The notes under the pieces: generated by a model | What the model saw: only the letters and a program-made list of their open reading frames with translations | Databases searched by the model: none | What the model was told of the DNA's origin: nothing | From: Eutrophocola sp964503965 | GTDB taxonomy: Bacteria; Pseudomonadota; Gammaproteobacteria; Pseudomonadales; Pseudohongiellaceae | NCBI GenBank assembly: GCA_964503965.1 | Contig: CAZDCK010000013.1 | Span: forward strand, 9,103 to 73,102 | Length of the DNA: 64,000 nucleotides | Reading direction: 5' to 3' | Shown: positions 1-7,893 of the stretch, piece by piece | Numbering within the stretch: position 1 is the first letter of the stretch | How the letters are laid out: every line of letters starts with the position of its first letter | Made by a program: the position numbers and the translations under genes

Positions 1-17
1 AGTGGTTCTTCCGGGTT

Positions 18-1898
18 TTACCTCAAGACTGCCGCTGAACATTCCTGGCAGTGTAAATACAGATTGTTCGGATCATTGAATTCAAAAATTTTTCCGAGAT
101 CTGAACCCAGAACCCTGGAAAATTGAGACAGCATCTTGTCGCTGGAAAGAAATCCTCTTTCTTTACTGGTAAATGAAAACCACTGGCTGCTCATAACGTT
201 ATTGGCCAACTCCTGTATCAGTTGCTCACCGGGAGACAGGGTGCGCTTGATAAGGGTTGTCTGGTAAAAGTCGATACCGGCACGCGAAGCGGCTTCCTCA
301 ATGGCATCTTCCAGGGTACCCAACCTGTCAACAAGGCCAATTTCCCTGGCATCAAGTCCGGACCAGACCCGCCCACGAGCAATGCGATTCACTGCGTCCA
401 GTGAAAGCTGCCTTGATTCAGCAACGATTTCGATGAAGCGACGATAGCCATCTTCCAGAGTCAATTGCAGTATATTTTCTGCCAGTGGGGAAAGAGCCAT
501 GCCAGGCGTCATTGAACCTGCAAGGTCTGTTGTTCCGATGCCATCTGCGGCCAGGCCAAGGGTTTGAAAGCTCTTTTCAAATGTCGGATATAGCCCGAAA
601 ATGCCGATTGAGCCGGTTATGGTGCCGGGACTGGCAAAAATTTCATCGGCCGCTGTGGCAATCCAGTAACCACCTGACGCGGCTACACTGCTCATGGAAA
701 CAACCAGCGGTTTTCCTGTTTCCCTGAATCTGAGCAGTTCACTACGAATGATTTCAGAGGCAAAGGCGCTTCCACCGCCACTATCAATTCGCAGGACAAG
801 GGCCTTGATTCGTTCATCCTGCCCGGCACGGTGAATGAGTTCCTGCAAGGTATCACCACCAATGTTGCCGGCTTCCTGCCTACCATCATATATAGTGCCG
901 CGGGCGATTATGAGGCCGATGTGATCACTGGCAACTGTGTCCACCGGGTCGGATTGGGCCTGCAGGTAGTTGTGGGTATCCACATAGAGAAAGTCATCAG
1001 AATCTGGTGCCGGGGCTATTGCCGAGCGAAGATACCTGGTGGTATCTGGTCGGCTTAGAAGGTTGTCAACCAGACCGTTTGCCAATGCCAGTACAGCAGG
1101 ATTTCCATCATGTACTGCCAGATGGGTATCCATGTTGTTTATGAAGTCATTAATGAAGTCGGGGGAAAGTTCACGTTCACGGCTGACATCTTCCGTGTAC
1201 AGGCTCCACAGATCTGCCAGCCATTCACTGTTGGCCTCCCGTGCCTGGCTTGACATATCCATCCGCTCAAATGGTTCAACAGCAGATTTGTATTCACCAA
1301 CACGAAAGATGTGTACATTGATACCCAGCTTTTCCAGGGCATCCCGATAATAAATCTGGTTTGTGCTGAACCCTTCGAGATCAACGCTACCCATGGTGTT
1401 AAGAATGACTTCGTCTGCATGGGCGGCAAGATAGTACTGTGCCTGGGTAAAGTTATCGCCGTAGGCATAAATCGGCTTGCCTGATTTCCTGAAGTCAGTC
1501 AGTGCTTTGGCAACATCCCTGAGCTTGGAAAATCCGGAAGGTTGAAGATTATTCAAGACAAGTACGAGTGACGAGATTCTGTCATCTACAGCCGCTTCGC
1601 TGATAGCGTCAAGGAGTTCTGCAACCAGTACTTCTCTTGGCCCGGCATTATCCAGTGAGTCAGCGAGAAGGGCCTGCATGGGGTCAACATAGGTGTACTG
1701 TTCCACCAGGACCCCATCAGGATTAACCAGGAGAGCACTGCCAGGCTGGATTACAAACGGGGCCTCTCCTATCAATGAGGCGGCAAACAGAATCACAAGC
1801 AGAAGAAACAAGCCGTTCAGAATGATTGCACGAAATACCCGGTAAATACGGGAGAGTGCGGAAAAAAATTTCCCCAGAGTGCTGGTGGCACGAGTCAT
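18..1898 (-). CDS. sppA: Signal peptide peptidase SppA, 67K type
   Basis: Inner-membrane serine/lysine protease that degrades signal peptides released after protein export. The 626-residue length fits the long two-domain (E. coli-type) form. One N-terminal membrane anchor is visible at about residues 24-46. The N-terminal domain carries the general-base lysine in GEYKSAVEPF (K204) and the C-terminal domain the nucleophile in AASGGYW (S408), the same split active site as E. coli K209/S409. The GSIGIFG segment after the nucleophile is also conserved. The ATG start lies just upstream of the membrane anchor. It is followed on the same strand by nothing inside the window, and the upstream gene (DUF2069) ends 24 bases before its start, so cotranscription is likely. 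Nothing looks damaged. Confidence 0.95.
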   Translation of the reverse strand: MTRATSTLGKFFSALSRIYRVFRAIILNGLFLLLVILFAASLIGEAPFVIQPGSALLVNPDGVLVEQYTYVDPMQALLADSLDNAGPREVLVAELLDAISEAAVDDRISSLVLVLNNLQPSGFSKLRDVAKALTDFRKSGKPIYAYGDNFTQAQYYLAAHADEVILNTMGSVDLEGFSTNQIYYRDALEKLGINVHIFRVGEYKSAVEPFERMDMSSQAREANSEWLADLWSLYTEDVSRERELSPDFINDFINNMDTHLAVHDGNPAVLALANGLVDNLLSRPDTTRYLRSAIAPAPDSDDFLYVDTHNYLQAQSDPVDTVASDHIGLIIARGTIYDGRQEAGNIGGDTLQELIHRAGQDERIKALVLRIDSGGGSAFASEIIRSELLRFRETGKPLVVSMSSVAASGGYWIATAADEIFASPGTITGSIGIFGLYPTFEKSFQTLGLAADGIGTTDLAGSMTPGMALSPLAENILQLTLEDGYRRFIEIVAESRQLSLDAVNRIARGRVWSGLDAREIGLVDRLGTLEDAIEEAASRAGIDFYQTTLIKRTLSPGEQLIQELANNVMSSQWFSFTSKERGFLSSDKMLSQFSRVLGSDLGKIFEFNDPNNLYLHCQECSAAVLR

Positions 1899-1922
1899 GG
1901 TGTCAGGTCCGATTTACGTGAA

Positions 1923-2267
1923 TTAGCTCGATTGGCGCTGCGCCCTGATAAAAATAATAGCGAAAGCGAAGATAAGCAAACACAGCAGGGTTTCAAGGCT
2001 ACCTGCCAGCAGCCAGTCTGCTGTGAACATGAGTAGCACTCCCTGAACAAAGAAAAACATGATAATGAAGCACAACCACTGGAAAGCACGGGGCTGATGC
2101 CTGAACTGTCCGTGCAAGGTCAGAATCAGGGGCAGCAGCTGGAATCCCAAAATGACCGGATTAAATGCAGGTCCAAGCAGGTTAAGTACAACAAGAAACA
2201 GCCCAAGTATCAGGGTCAGGACTGAAGTGGCTCCTGCTGCCAGTCGCATTTTCTGGGTTGCAGGCAT
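1923..2267 (-). CDS. DUF2069 family membrane protein
   Basis: Small integral membrane protein of 114 residues with about four hydrophobic segments (roughly 9-31, 36-52, 62-82 and 87-106) and a short basic tail. It matches the DUF2069 family, which has no established function and is commonly found beside wrbA and arsC-like genes in gammaproteobacteria. I chose the ATG at 2267 because it overlaps the wrbA stop as TAATG, a classic translational-coupling arrangement. A longer reading frame to 2321 exists but would overlap wrbA by 55 bases. It probably forms an operon arsC-wrbA-DUF2069 with translation coupled to WrbA. A role in quinone or redox metabolism would only be a guess from the neighbours. 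Confidence 0.8.
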   Translation of the reverse strand: MPATQKMRLAAGATSVLTLILGLFLVVLNLLGPAFNPVILGFQLLPLILTLHGQFRHQPRAFQWLCFIIMFFFVQGVLLMFTADWLLAGSLETLLCLLIFAFAIIFIRAQRQSS

Positions 2268-2866
2268 TAGTTTGCCAGCTTCCGGGCTAGAGTCGCGAGT
2301 CGTTTGCCGAGGGCCTGGCACAAGGTGATTTCATCATCAGAAAGTGGATTGTTGCTGTCAGAACCTGCGACATGAGTCGGACCGTAAGGCGTGCCGCCGG
2401 TGCTTGTCTGGCTGAGCGCGGGTTCAGAATAGGGCAGTCCGCAGTAAATCATGCCATGGTGAAGTAAAGGCAGGAGCATGGTTAGCAATGTGGTTTCCTG
2501 TCCCCCGTGATGACTGGCGGTGGACGTAAAAACCCCGGCGGGCTTGTCAGTCAGGGAGCCGCTTAGCCATTGGGCTGCTGTTCCATCGAGGAAGTATTTC
2601 ATTGGAGCCGCCATGTTGCCAAAGCGGGTAGGGCTGCCAAGTGCCAGACCGCTGCAGTTCACCAGTTCATCCTCGCTGCAGTAAATCGCCCCTTCTTCAG
2701 GGACAGCCGGTGCACTTGCCTCCGTGTCAGGAGACACTCTGGGTACGGTTCGTAACATGGCATGGATGCCGTCAATGCTGTCTACGCCACGGGCTACCTG
2801 TTGGGCCATCTGGGCCACTGAGCCGGCATGGGAGTAATAGAGGATCAGGATATAGGGTTCATTCAT
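2267..2866 (-). CDS. wrbA: NAD(P)H:quinone oxidoreductase WrbA, flavodoxin-like
   Basis: Cytoplasmic FMN-dependent enzyme that reduces quinones by two electrons and so avoids semiquinone radicals. The 199-residue length is normal. FMN-binding signatures are visible: the N-terminal phosphate loop YSHAGSVAQMA (about 11-21), the GSPTRFGNMAAPMKYFLD stretch (about 77-94) and TSTASHHGGQETTLL (about 114-128). It lies 20 bases downstream of arsC and overlaps the DUF2069 start by one base, so the three genes form one minus-strand operon. The family name is secure. The physiological electron acceptor is not visible from sequence. Confidence 0.93.
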   Translation of the reverse strand: MNEPYILILYYSHAGSVAQMAQQVARGVDSIDGIHAMLRTVPRVSPDTEASAPAVPEEGAIYCSEDELVNCSGLALGSPTRFGNMAAPMKYFLDGTAAQWLSGSLTDKPAGVFTSTASHHGGQETTLLTMLLPLLHHGMIYCGLPYSEPALSQTSTGGTPYGPTHVAGSDSNNPLSDDEITLCQALGKRLATLARKLAN

Positions 2867-2886
2867 CTTTTTTTACTGCCTGTTGA

Positions 2887-3237
2887 TCAGAGCAGGGCCA
2901 GGACGTTTTCCGGAGGACGACCAATAACGGCTCTATCCCCGGATACAACCACAGGCCTCTGTATAAGTTTTGGTTCTGCAATCATGGCATCAAGGAGTTG
3001 GTCATCCGACAGGGATTTATCAGACAGGTTTGCCTGCCTGTAGGCGTCCTCGGAGGTCCGGATCAGGTCCCGGGGGCTTACGCCCAGTTTGGCCAGAAGG
3101 TCAGTCAATGCCGATTTTGATGGCGGTGTTTCAAGATAGAGTATGATCTGCGGAGAGATATTGTTTTCTTCCAGTAGCGCGAGGGTTTGCCTGGATTTTG
3201 AACATCGCGGATTGTGATAAATGGTAAAGTCGGTCAT
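2887..3237 (-). CDS. arsC: ArsC/YfgD-family arsenate reductase-like protein
   Basis: Thioredoxin-fold protein of 116 residues in the glutaredoxin-coupled arsenate reductase family. The catalytic cysteine is in HNPRCSKSR (C12), and the downstream IQRPVV loop supplies the conserved arginine. In arsenic-resistance operons such proteins reduce arsenate to arsenite using glutathione/glutaredoxin. No arsB, arsR or acr3 gene is present here and the neighbours are wrbA and DUF2069. This context fits the chromosomal YfgD-like branch, whose substrate is not firmly established. It is the first gene of the minus-strand operon and is transcribed away from yihY. The name arsC denotes the family rather than a proven resistance role. 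Confidence 0.85.
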   Translation of the reverse strand: MTDFTIYHNPRCSKSRQTLALLEENNISPQIILYLETPPSKSALTDLLAKLGVSPRDLIRTSEDAYRQANLSDKSLSDDQLLDAMIAEPKLIQRPVVVSGDRAVIGRPPENVLALL

Positions 3238-3310
3238 GGTCAGGTTCCGGCCCTGTTGAAAATATGCAGAGTCTTCTGCGTAAAAAGGGGATAATGGTAG
3301 ACATCAACCC

Positions 3311-4669
3311 ATGAATAGACAAGGTAGTTTGCGTCAGGACAGTGAAAATATCAGTTCCGAAGCCATTTCGAGTAGCGAAGTGGAGCCAACAGCGGTCCAA
3401 TGGTTTCAGCCTGACTACCTCTGGCAGTTCATCCGCTTCGTATTTCGGGAATTCCTAAACAATCAGGGACTGGAAAATGCCAAGTCGCTTACCTATATGT
3501 CCCTGTTTGCTGTCGTACCTCTGCTAACCCTGCTACTGGCGATTCTCTCTGCCTTCCCCTCTTTCCAGGTATTCGGCAATCAGATCCAGGGAATGATTTT
3601 TGATCGCCTTTTGCCTTCGTCCTCAAATGAACTTGAAGTTTATCTGGCCAGTTTTGTTGAGCAGGCCAAGAATCTGACATGGATTGGCGCGGTGATGCTG
3701 CTGGCCACGGCTTACCTGATGTTGCGTAATATAGAGAGTAGCTTCAATAGAATTTGGGAAGTGGCCCAGTTGCGCCGGGGAATTTCAAGTTTTCTGCTGT
3801 ACTGGAGTGTGCTAAGCCTCAGTCCCTTGTTGCTGGGTGTTGGCTTTGCTATCAGCTCCTATATTACCTCCCTGACGCTGTTTGAGAAATTCACCGACCT
3901 GTCTGACATCGTAGGCGCCAGAAGTATCGTTCTGAATATTTTTCCGACGGTACTGACCACGTTTGCTTTCACATTGTTGTATGTGGCGGTTCCAAATTGC
4001 GGTGTTCGTCTTCGTCATGGATTTGTCGGTGGTCTTGTCGTGGCCCTTATATTCATTATTGTGAAATGGGTTTTCAGCCGTTTTATCGCCACAGCCAGTT
4101 ATGAATTTGTCTATGGGACTTTTGCCGCAATTCCGATTTTTCTTTTGTGGCTTTATGTGTGTTGGACGGTTATTTTGCTGGGTGCCAATCTTGTGCGGGC
4201 CATCCCGGTCTATCGAATCCGGACTGTTGAGAAAAAAGTACACCCCACGTTGCTAATACTGGCTCTGTTATACAAATTCTGGACCCATCACCAGAAAGGC
4301 AGTTCTGTAACGATAAGAGAGCTATTGGAGCAGGACTGGGCTTTCCAGGATGACCTGCTGGGAAGGTGCCAGAGGCTGCTTCAGGAAAAACGAATTATCC
4401 GGACCTGTGGGGAAGGGGAGTATATTCTCAATCGTGAACTGGACAGTGTGGGTCTGTGGGAGCTGCTTGCCGGTATGCCCTGGAACTCTCCAACAGGGCC
4501 TGATCTTCAGGATCCGCTTCCGGAACCGCTTGCCAGTCACCTGCCGGAATACGAGACTATTCGCCAGGCCTTTATTGATGCGGAAAAGATGTCTCAGCAG
4601 GTTTTTTCAGCTTCCATAGCGCACTGTTTCAGGACCGGAGAGCTTTCAAGGGCTGGCGGCCAGGATTAG
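3311..4669 (+). CDS. yihY: YihY/UPF0761 family inner-membrane protein
   Basis: Polytopic membrane protein of 452 residues in the YihY (formerly 'ribonuclease BN') family. The family signature is seen near residues 50-70 (AKSLTYMSLFAVVPLL), followed by about six membrane segments to roughly residue 300. A C-terminal cytosolic region of about 150 residues resembles a winged-helix-like tail found in some longer members. The RNase BN label is historical and wrong for this family, since true RNase BN is RNase Z/ElaC. No function is established. It is divergent from arsC and convergent with proS, with 35 bases between the yihY and proS stops. Confidence 0.85.
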   Translation: MNRQGSLRQDSENISSEAISSSEVEPTAVQWFQPDYLWQFIRFVFREFLNNQGLENAKSLTYMSLFAVVPLLTLLLAILSAFPSFQVFGNQIQGMIFDRLLPSSSNELEVYLASFVEQAKNLTWIGAVMLLATAYLMLRNIESSFNRIWEVAQLRRGISSFLLYWSVLSLSPLLLGVGFAISSYITSLTLFEKFTDLSDIVGARSIVLNIFPTVLTTFAFTLLYVAVPNCGVRLRHGFVGGLVVALIFIIVKWVFSRFIATASYEFVYGTFAAIPIFLLWLYVCWTVILLGANLVRAIPVYRIRTVEKKVHPTLLILALLYKFWTHHQKGSSVTIRELLEQDWAFQDDLLGRCQRLLQEKRIIRTCGEGEYILNRELDSVGLWELLAGMPWNSPTGPDLQDPLPEPLASHLPEYETIRQAFIDAEKMSQQVFSASIAHCFRTGELSRAGGQD

Positions 4670-4704
4670 CAGCCGGATTACCTGGCTCTTGATTCAACAA
4701 TCAC

Positions 4705-6438
4705 TCAGTCAACATTGACCTGGTCAGTCAGAAAGCCCATAACATCTTCAACCGGAATATCCTGGCTGTCTTCTTCTCCCCGCTTTTTGTATTCCACCTG
4801 GCCATTTTCCAGTCCCCTGTCCGAAACAACCAGTCTATGAGGAATACCAATAAGCTCCATATCAGCAAACTTGACACCCGGGCTGGTTTTCCTGTCACGG
4901 TCATCAAGCAGTACATCAATGCCGGCTTTTTGAAGCTGCTCATACAGGTTTTCACTGACCTGGGTGACCTGCTCGGATTTATGGGCATTGAGGGGAATGA
5001 TGACGACATGGAAAGGCGCAATATTATCAGGCCATATAATGCCCTTGTCGTCATGACACTGCTCTATGGCCGCAGCAACAATCCGACTGACACCGATACC
5101 ATAACACCCCATTTCCATGACAGTACTTTTACCATTTTCATCAAGCACAGTGGCATTCATGGCTTCACTGTATTTACTTCCCAGTTGGAAAATATGCCCA
5201 ACTTCGATCCCGCGTTTCAGTGAAAGTGAACCGTTTCCATCAGGACTCCTGTCTCCCTCCATGACGTTCCGGATGTCTTCTATACGATCGATTCTTGCAT
5301 CACGTTCCCAGTTAACCCCCGTAAAGTGGTGACTCTGTTGATTTGCTCCACACACAAAGTCAGCGAGGACAGCTGCATCTCTGTCCACGATTACTGTAAT
5401 CGGGGCCGCGACCGGTCCAATGGAACCGGGTTGGCAATTCAGGCTAGAGCTTATCTGTTCATCGGTAGCGAAGGTCAGTGGAGAGGCTATCCCCGCAATC
5501 TTGGCGGCTTTCACTTCGTTGAGCTGGTGATCCCCCCGTAAAACAAGAGCAACCAGAGATTCACCGGATTCCTCATCAGATTCACCATGGACTATCAGGG
5601 TTTTTATGGTTTGCTGAGCCGCCACATCCAGTAGCTGACAAACCTCATCTATGGTCTTTACGCCTGGCGTCGCGACGAGAGCTTTTTCTGCTGTCGGTTC
5701 TGGTCGATTGAAGCCAGGTGCCAGGGCGCAGGCCATTTCAATATTTGCGGCATAGTTACCCTGGTCGCTGAACACGATTTCATCCTCTCCGGAGTCAGCA
5801 AGTACGTGAAATTCGTGTGACTTGCTACCGCCGATGTTGCCAGAGTCAGCTTCCACTGCGCGGAACTTGAATCCGAAACGGGAAAATATTCGACTGTAGG
5901 TGTCGTACATCAACTGATAGGTATCGTCGAGAGATTCCTTGTTCAGGTGAAAAGAGTAGGCGTCTTTCATGATGAACTCTCTCGAGCGCATTACGCCAAA
6001 ACGGGGACGACGTTCGTCCCGGAATTTTGTCTGGATCTGATAAATGTTCATGGGAAGCTGCTTGTAACTGTTGACCTCATTACGAACCAGATCGGTAATG
6101 ACCTCTTCATGGGTTGGCCCCAGGCAGAAATCCCGCTCATGGCGATCTTTCAGGCGCTGCAACTCATCACCCATAACATCCCAGCGGCCGGATTCCTCCC
6201 ATAATTCTGCTGGCTGCACGACCGGCATAGATACTTCCAGCGCTCCGGACCGGTCCATCTCCTCACGGATTATGCGGGAAACTTTCTGTAATACCCTGAG
6301 CCCAAGGGGAAGCCAGTTATAAAGCCCTGATGCCAGTTTTCGTATCATGCCTGCCTTCAGCATCAGCTGGTGACTGATTACAACGGCATCGGCAGGGGTT
6401 TCCTTGGTAGTGGCTAGGAGGTATCTGGAGGTTCGCAT
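4705..6438 (-). CDS. proS: Prolyl-tRNA synthetase (bacterial type, with editing insertion)
   Basis: Class II aminoacyl-tRNA synthetase that charges tRNA-Pro in the cytoplasm. The 577-residue length and the large insertion between motifs 2 and 3 (about residues 225-405) identify the bacterial ProS form with the INS domain that hydrolyses Ala-tRNA-Pro. Motif 2 includes FRDERRPRFGVMRSREF at about 137-153, and the C-terminal anticodon-binding domain starts near residue 470. The ATG start at 6438 precedes the standard MRTSRYLLATTKETP opening. Its substrate, a tRNA-Pro(UGG), is encoded at the far end of the window. The gene is separated from the upstream HU-like gene by a strong terminator, so it must have its own promoter in 6439-6475. 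Confidence 0.97.
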   Translation of the reverse strand: MRTSRYLLATTKETPADAVVISHQLMLKAGMIRKLASGLYNWLPLGLRVLQKVSRIIREEMDRSGALEVSMPVVQPAELWEESGRWDVMGDELQRLKDRHERDFCLGPTHEEVITDLVRNEVNSYKQLPMNIYQIQTKFRDERRPRFGVMRSREFIMKDAYSFHLNKESLDDTYQLMYDTYSRIFSRFGFKFRAVEADSGNIGGSKSHEFHVLADSGEDEIVFSDQGNYAANIEMACALAPGFNRPEPTAEKALVATPGVKTIDEVCQLLDVAAQQTIKTLIVHGESDEESGESLVALVLRGDHQLNEVKAAKIAGIASPLTFATDEQISSSLNCQPGSIGPVAAPITVIVDRDAAVLADFVCGANQQSHHFTGVNWERDARIDRIEDIRNVMEGDRSPDGNGSLSLKRGIEVGHIFQLGSKYSEAMNATVLDENGKSTVMEMGCYGIGVSRIVAAAIEQCHDDKGIIWPDNIAPFHVVIIPLNAHKSEQVTQVSENLYEQLQKAGIDVLLDDRDRKTSPGVKFADMELIGIPHRLVVSDRGLENGQVEYKKRGEEDSQDIPVEDVMGFLTDQVNVD

Positions 6439-6475
6439 GATTTAAGATTTCCATGGGCAATAATAAGGAGCCATT

Positions 6476-6506
6476 AAAAAAGAAAAGCAGCCCAGGGGCT
6501 GCTTTT
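6476..6506 (-). terminator. Rho-independent terminator of the HU-like gene
   Basis: A 10-bp perfect stem (6483-6492 with 6497-6506) encloses a CAGG tetraloop. Read on the minus strand it is followed by a T-rich run from the A tract at 6476-6481. It lies 58 bases past the HU-like stop and immediately upstream of proS, so it ends the HU message. Confidence 0.9.
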
Positions 6507-6563
6507 CCGACCGAATTAACGGTTGCTGTTGCGGGCTTGAATCAAAGAAGCCCGGAAAGCAAT

Positions 6564-6932
6564 TTACAGGGCAAATTCTTTAAGCTTTTTCAGCGGCAGA
6601 ACCTTGACCCTGGTTGTAGCAGGTTTCTTAGGAATGTCCATGAACTCGCCTGGGCGGAAGGGATTCGGGACATTCTTGCGAGCAGGCCTTGCTGGACGCT
6701 TGACAGCCTTGATTTTCAGCAGGCCAGGCATTGTGAACTCACCAACACCTCTTTTCTTGATATGCCTTTCAATCAGGTCGCCCAATTCATCAAGGACGGA
6801 TCCGACTTCTTTCTTGGTCAGACCTGTGTTCTCGGAGATCGTGTTGAGGATCTGGGTCTTGGTGTATTTTTCCTTGATAGCAGTGGATTTTTTTGCGGGT
6901 GCTTTTTTCGCAGCTGGTTTTTTGGCAGCCAT
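6564..6932 (-). CDS. HU/IHF-family DNA-binding protein with lysine/alanine-rich N-terminal tail
   Basis: Small basic nucleoid protein of 122 residues. Residues 1-22 are a Lys/Ala/Pro tail (AAKKPAAKKAPAKK) like that of histone H1-type bacterial proteins. Residues 23-118 carry the HU fold: a helical dimerisation region with TKTQILNTISENTGLTKKEV, then GVGEFTMPGLLKIKAV leading into the DNA-binding arm RPARPARKN. The arm has NPFRPGEFMDIP instead of the standard NPxTGExI, typical of a divergent HU-like subfamily. It should bind and bend DNA. Monocistronic: a terminator follows and a 500-base intergenic region precedes it. A perfect 15-bp palindrome lies in its leader (6976-6990). Standard hupA/hupB symbols do not fit. 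Confidence 0.88.
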   Translation of the reverse strand: MAAKKPAAKKAPAKKSTAIKEKYTKTQILNTISENTGLTKKEVGSVLDELGDLIERHIKKRGVGEFTMPGLLKIKAVKRPARPARKNVPNPFRPGEFMDIPKKPATTRVKVLPLKKLKEFAL

Positions 6933-6975
6933 ACTTAGGTCTCTCTTGAATTCGCTCTTTGCTGGTTTTTGTTAC

Positions 6976-6990
6976 CCCGGTCAGACCGGG
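6976..6990. promoter_or_regulatory. Perfect palindrome in the HU-like gene leader
   Basis: CCCGGTCAGACCGGG is a perfect 7+1+7 palindrome located 44-58 bases upstream of the HU-like start codon. It could be a repressor operator or an mRNA hairpin in the 5' leader. No T run follows it, so it is not a terminator. Confidence 0.4.
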
Positions 6991-7341
6991 AACTTCGACG
7001 TTCATAGTGCGATAGACATCAATTTCTGTTCTGAAGAGTGCAGGGAGTAAACCCGATTCTGCTTTCCTGCTCTCCTACTGAAATATCCGGCTGATGCAAC
7101 TTGCCAGAATCCAGTACCAGGAATGACAAAATTTGATGAAAGCCAGTGCTGTTTTGCACCCTGAAATATCGTACTGAACAGGTGGCCATTTATAACGTAA
7201 TAGATAAGGGCGGGCAAGGGCTTTAGTGTAACTTTTATCTATTTTTACCACATTTGCGTGATTATTTTTAATTCATCAAACTCAAGACAACTGCAATCTT
7301 GGAATTTTAAAAAAAGGCACTATTTTGGGGCTTGAGAACAT

Positions 7342-7369
7342 TGGCATATAAGTCGCATTTGCTATGCCA
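7342..7369. promoter_or_regulatory. Inverted repeat TGGCATA-N14-TATGCCA upstream of fmdB
   Basis: Two perfect 7-base half-sites (7342-7348 and 7363-7369) are spaced 21 bases apart centre to centre, two helical turns, as expected for a dimeric regulator. A TACAAT -10-like hexamer follows at 7388-7393, so the repeat would cover or flank the -35 region of the fmdB promoter. The protein that might bind is unknown. Confidence 0.35.
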
Positions 7370-7438
7370 GACTATTATTAAATGAGTTACAATACGCGGC
7401 TTTTTGTGGCTCGAATAACCTGGTTGGTAGGAAAAGAT

Positions 7439-7762
7439 ATGCCAATTTATGAATACAGATGTGAGTCATGCGGTGAAGAGCTTGAGAAAATCCAGAAGTT
7501 CAGTGACCCGCCTCTGACTGATTGCCCTGCCTGTGGAAAACCGGCATTAAAGAAACTGGTGTCTGCCAGTAGTTTTCGCCTTAAGGGTTCAGGCTGGTAC
7601 GAAACGGATTTCAAGAACGGCAGCAATAAAACAGCTGCCGGTAACAAAACCGGCGACAACAAGAAGAGCAGTAGCGGCGATAGCGGGAAAAAAGCGACGG
7701 ATTCCCCGTCCTCTTCTTCGGCTACTTCATCAAAAAAAGGGGTTGCGGCACCAGCTGATTAG
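7439..7762 (+). CDS. fmdB: FmdB-family zinc-ribbon protein
   Basis: Short protein of 107 residues with an N-terminal FmdB-type zinc ribbon: MPIYEYRCESC (C8, C11) and CPAC (C29, C32). The C-terminal half is a low-complexity Gly/Ser/Lys-rich tail. I use the ATG at 7439 because the family begins MPIYEY and a GGAAAAG ribosome-binding site precedes it. The frame is open 57 bases further upstream, but those codons are not conserved in the family. The family is called a putative regulator after FmdB of Methylophilus, but its role is not established. It is routinely found just upstream of aspS in gammaproteobacteria, as here. Confidence 0.85.
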   Translation: MPIYEYRCESCGEELEKIQKFSDPPLTDCPACGKPALKKLVSASSFRLKGSGWYETDFKNGSNKTAAGNKTGDNKKSSSGDSGKKATDSPSSSSATSSKKGVAAPAD

Positions 7763-7893
7763 GGGGTTTCCCATTTCATTGAGCTTGCCACGTACCAGCT
7801 TTAACGGATCGTCAGCAAGAAAGGCTTCCAGCCCCAAGCAATTACTTATTCCATTAATACGATATTTATAGTTAGTCAGACAGGAACAATCCT

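Larger units (their letters stand above)
6933..7438. other. Intergenic region between the HU-like gene and fmdB
   Basis: About 500 bases without a convincing gene, holding the divergent control regions of the HU-like gene (minus) and fmdB (plus). It contains a 15-bp palindrome at 6976-6990 and a 7+7-bp inverted repeat at 7342-7369. The 7200-7320 part is AT-rich with several A/T runs. A 71-codon open frame on the minus strand (7002-7217) has no family signature and is not called. Confidence 0.7.

Noticed and set aside
2887..3237. An arsenic-resistance operon
   Set aside because: Only the ArsC-like gene is present; no arsR, arsB or acr3 lies nearby.
7002..7217. A 71-codon minus-strand frame in the HU-fmdB gap
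   Set aside because: No ribosome-binding site or family resemblance; it more likely lies in the HU leader and promoter region.
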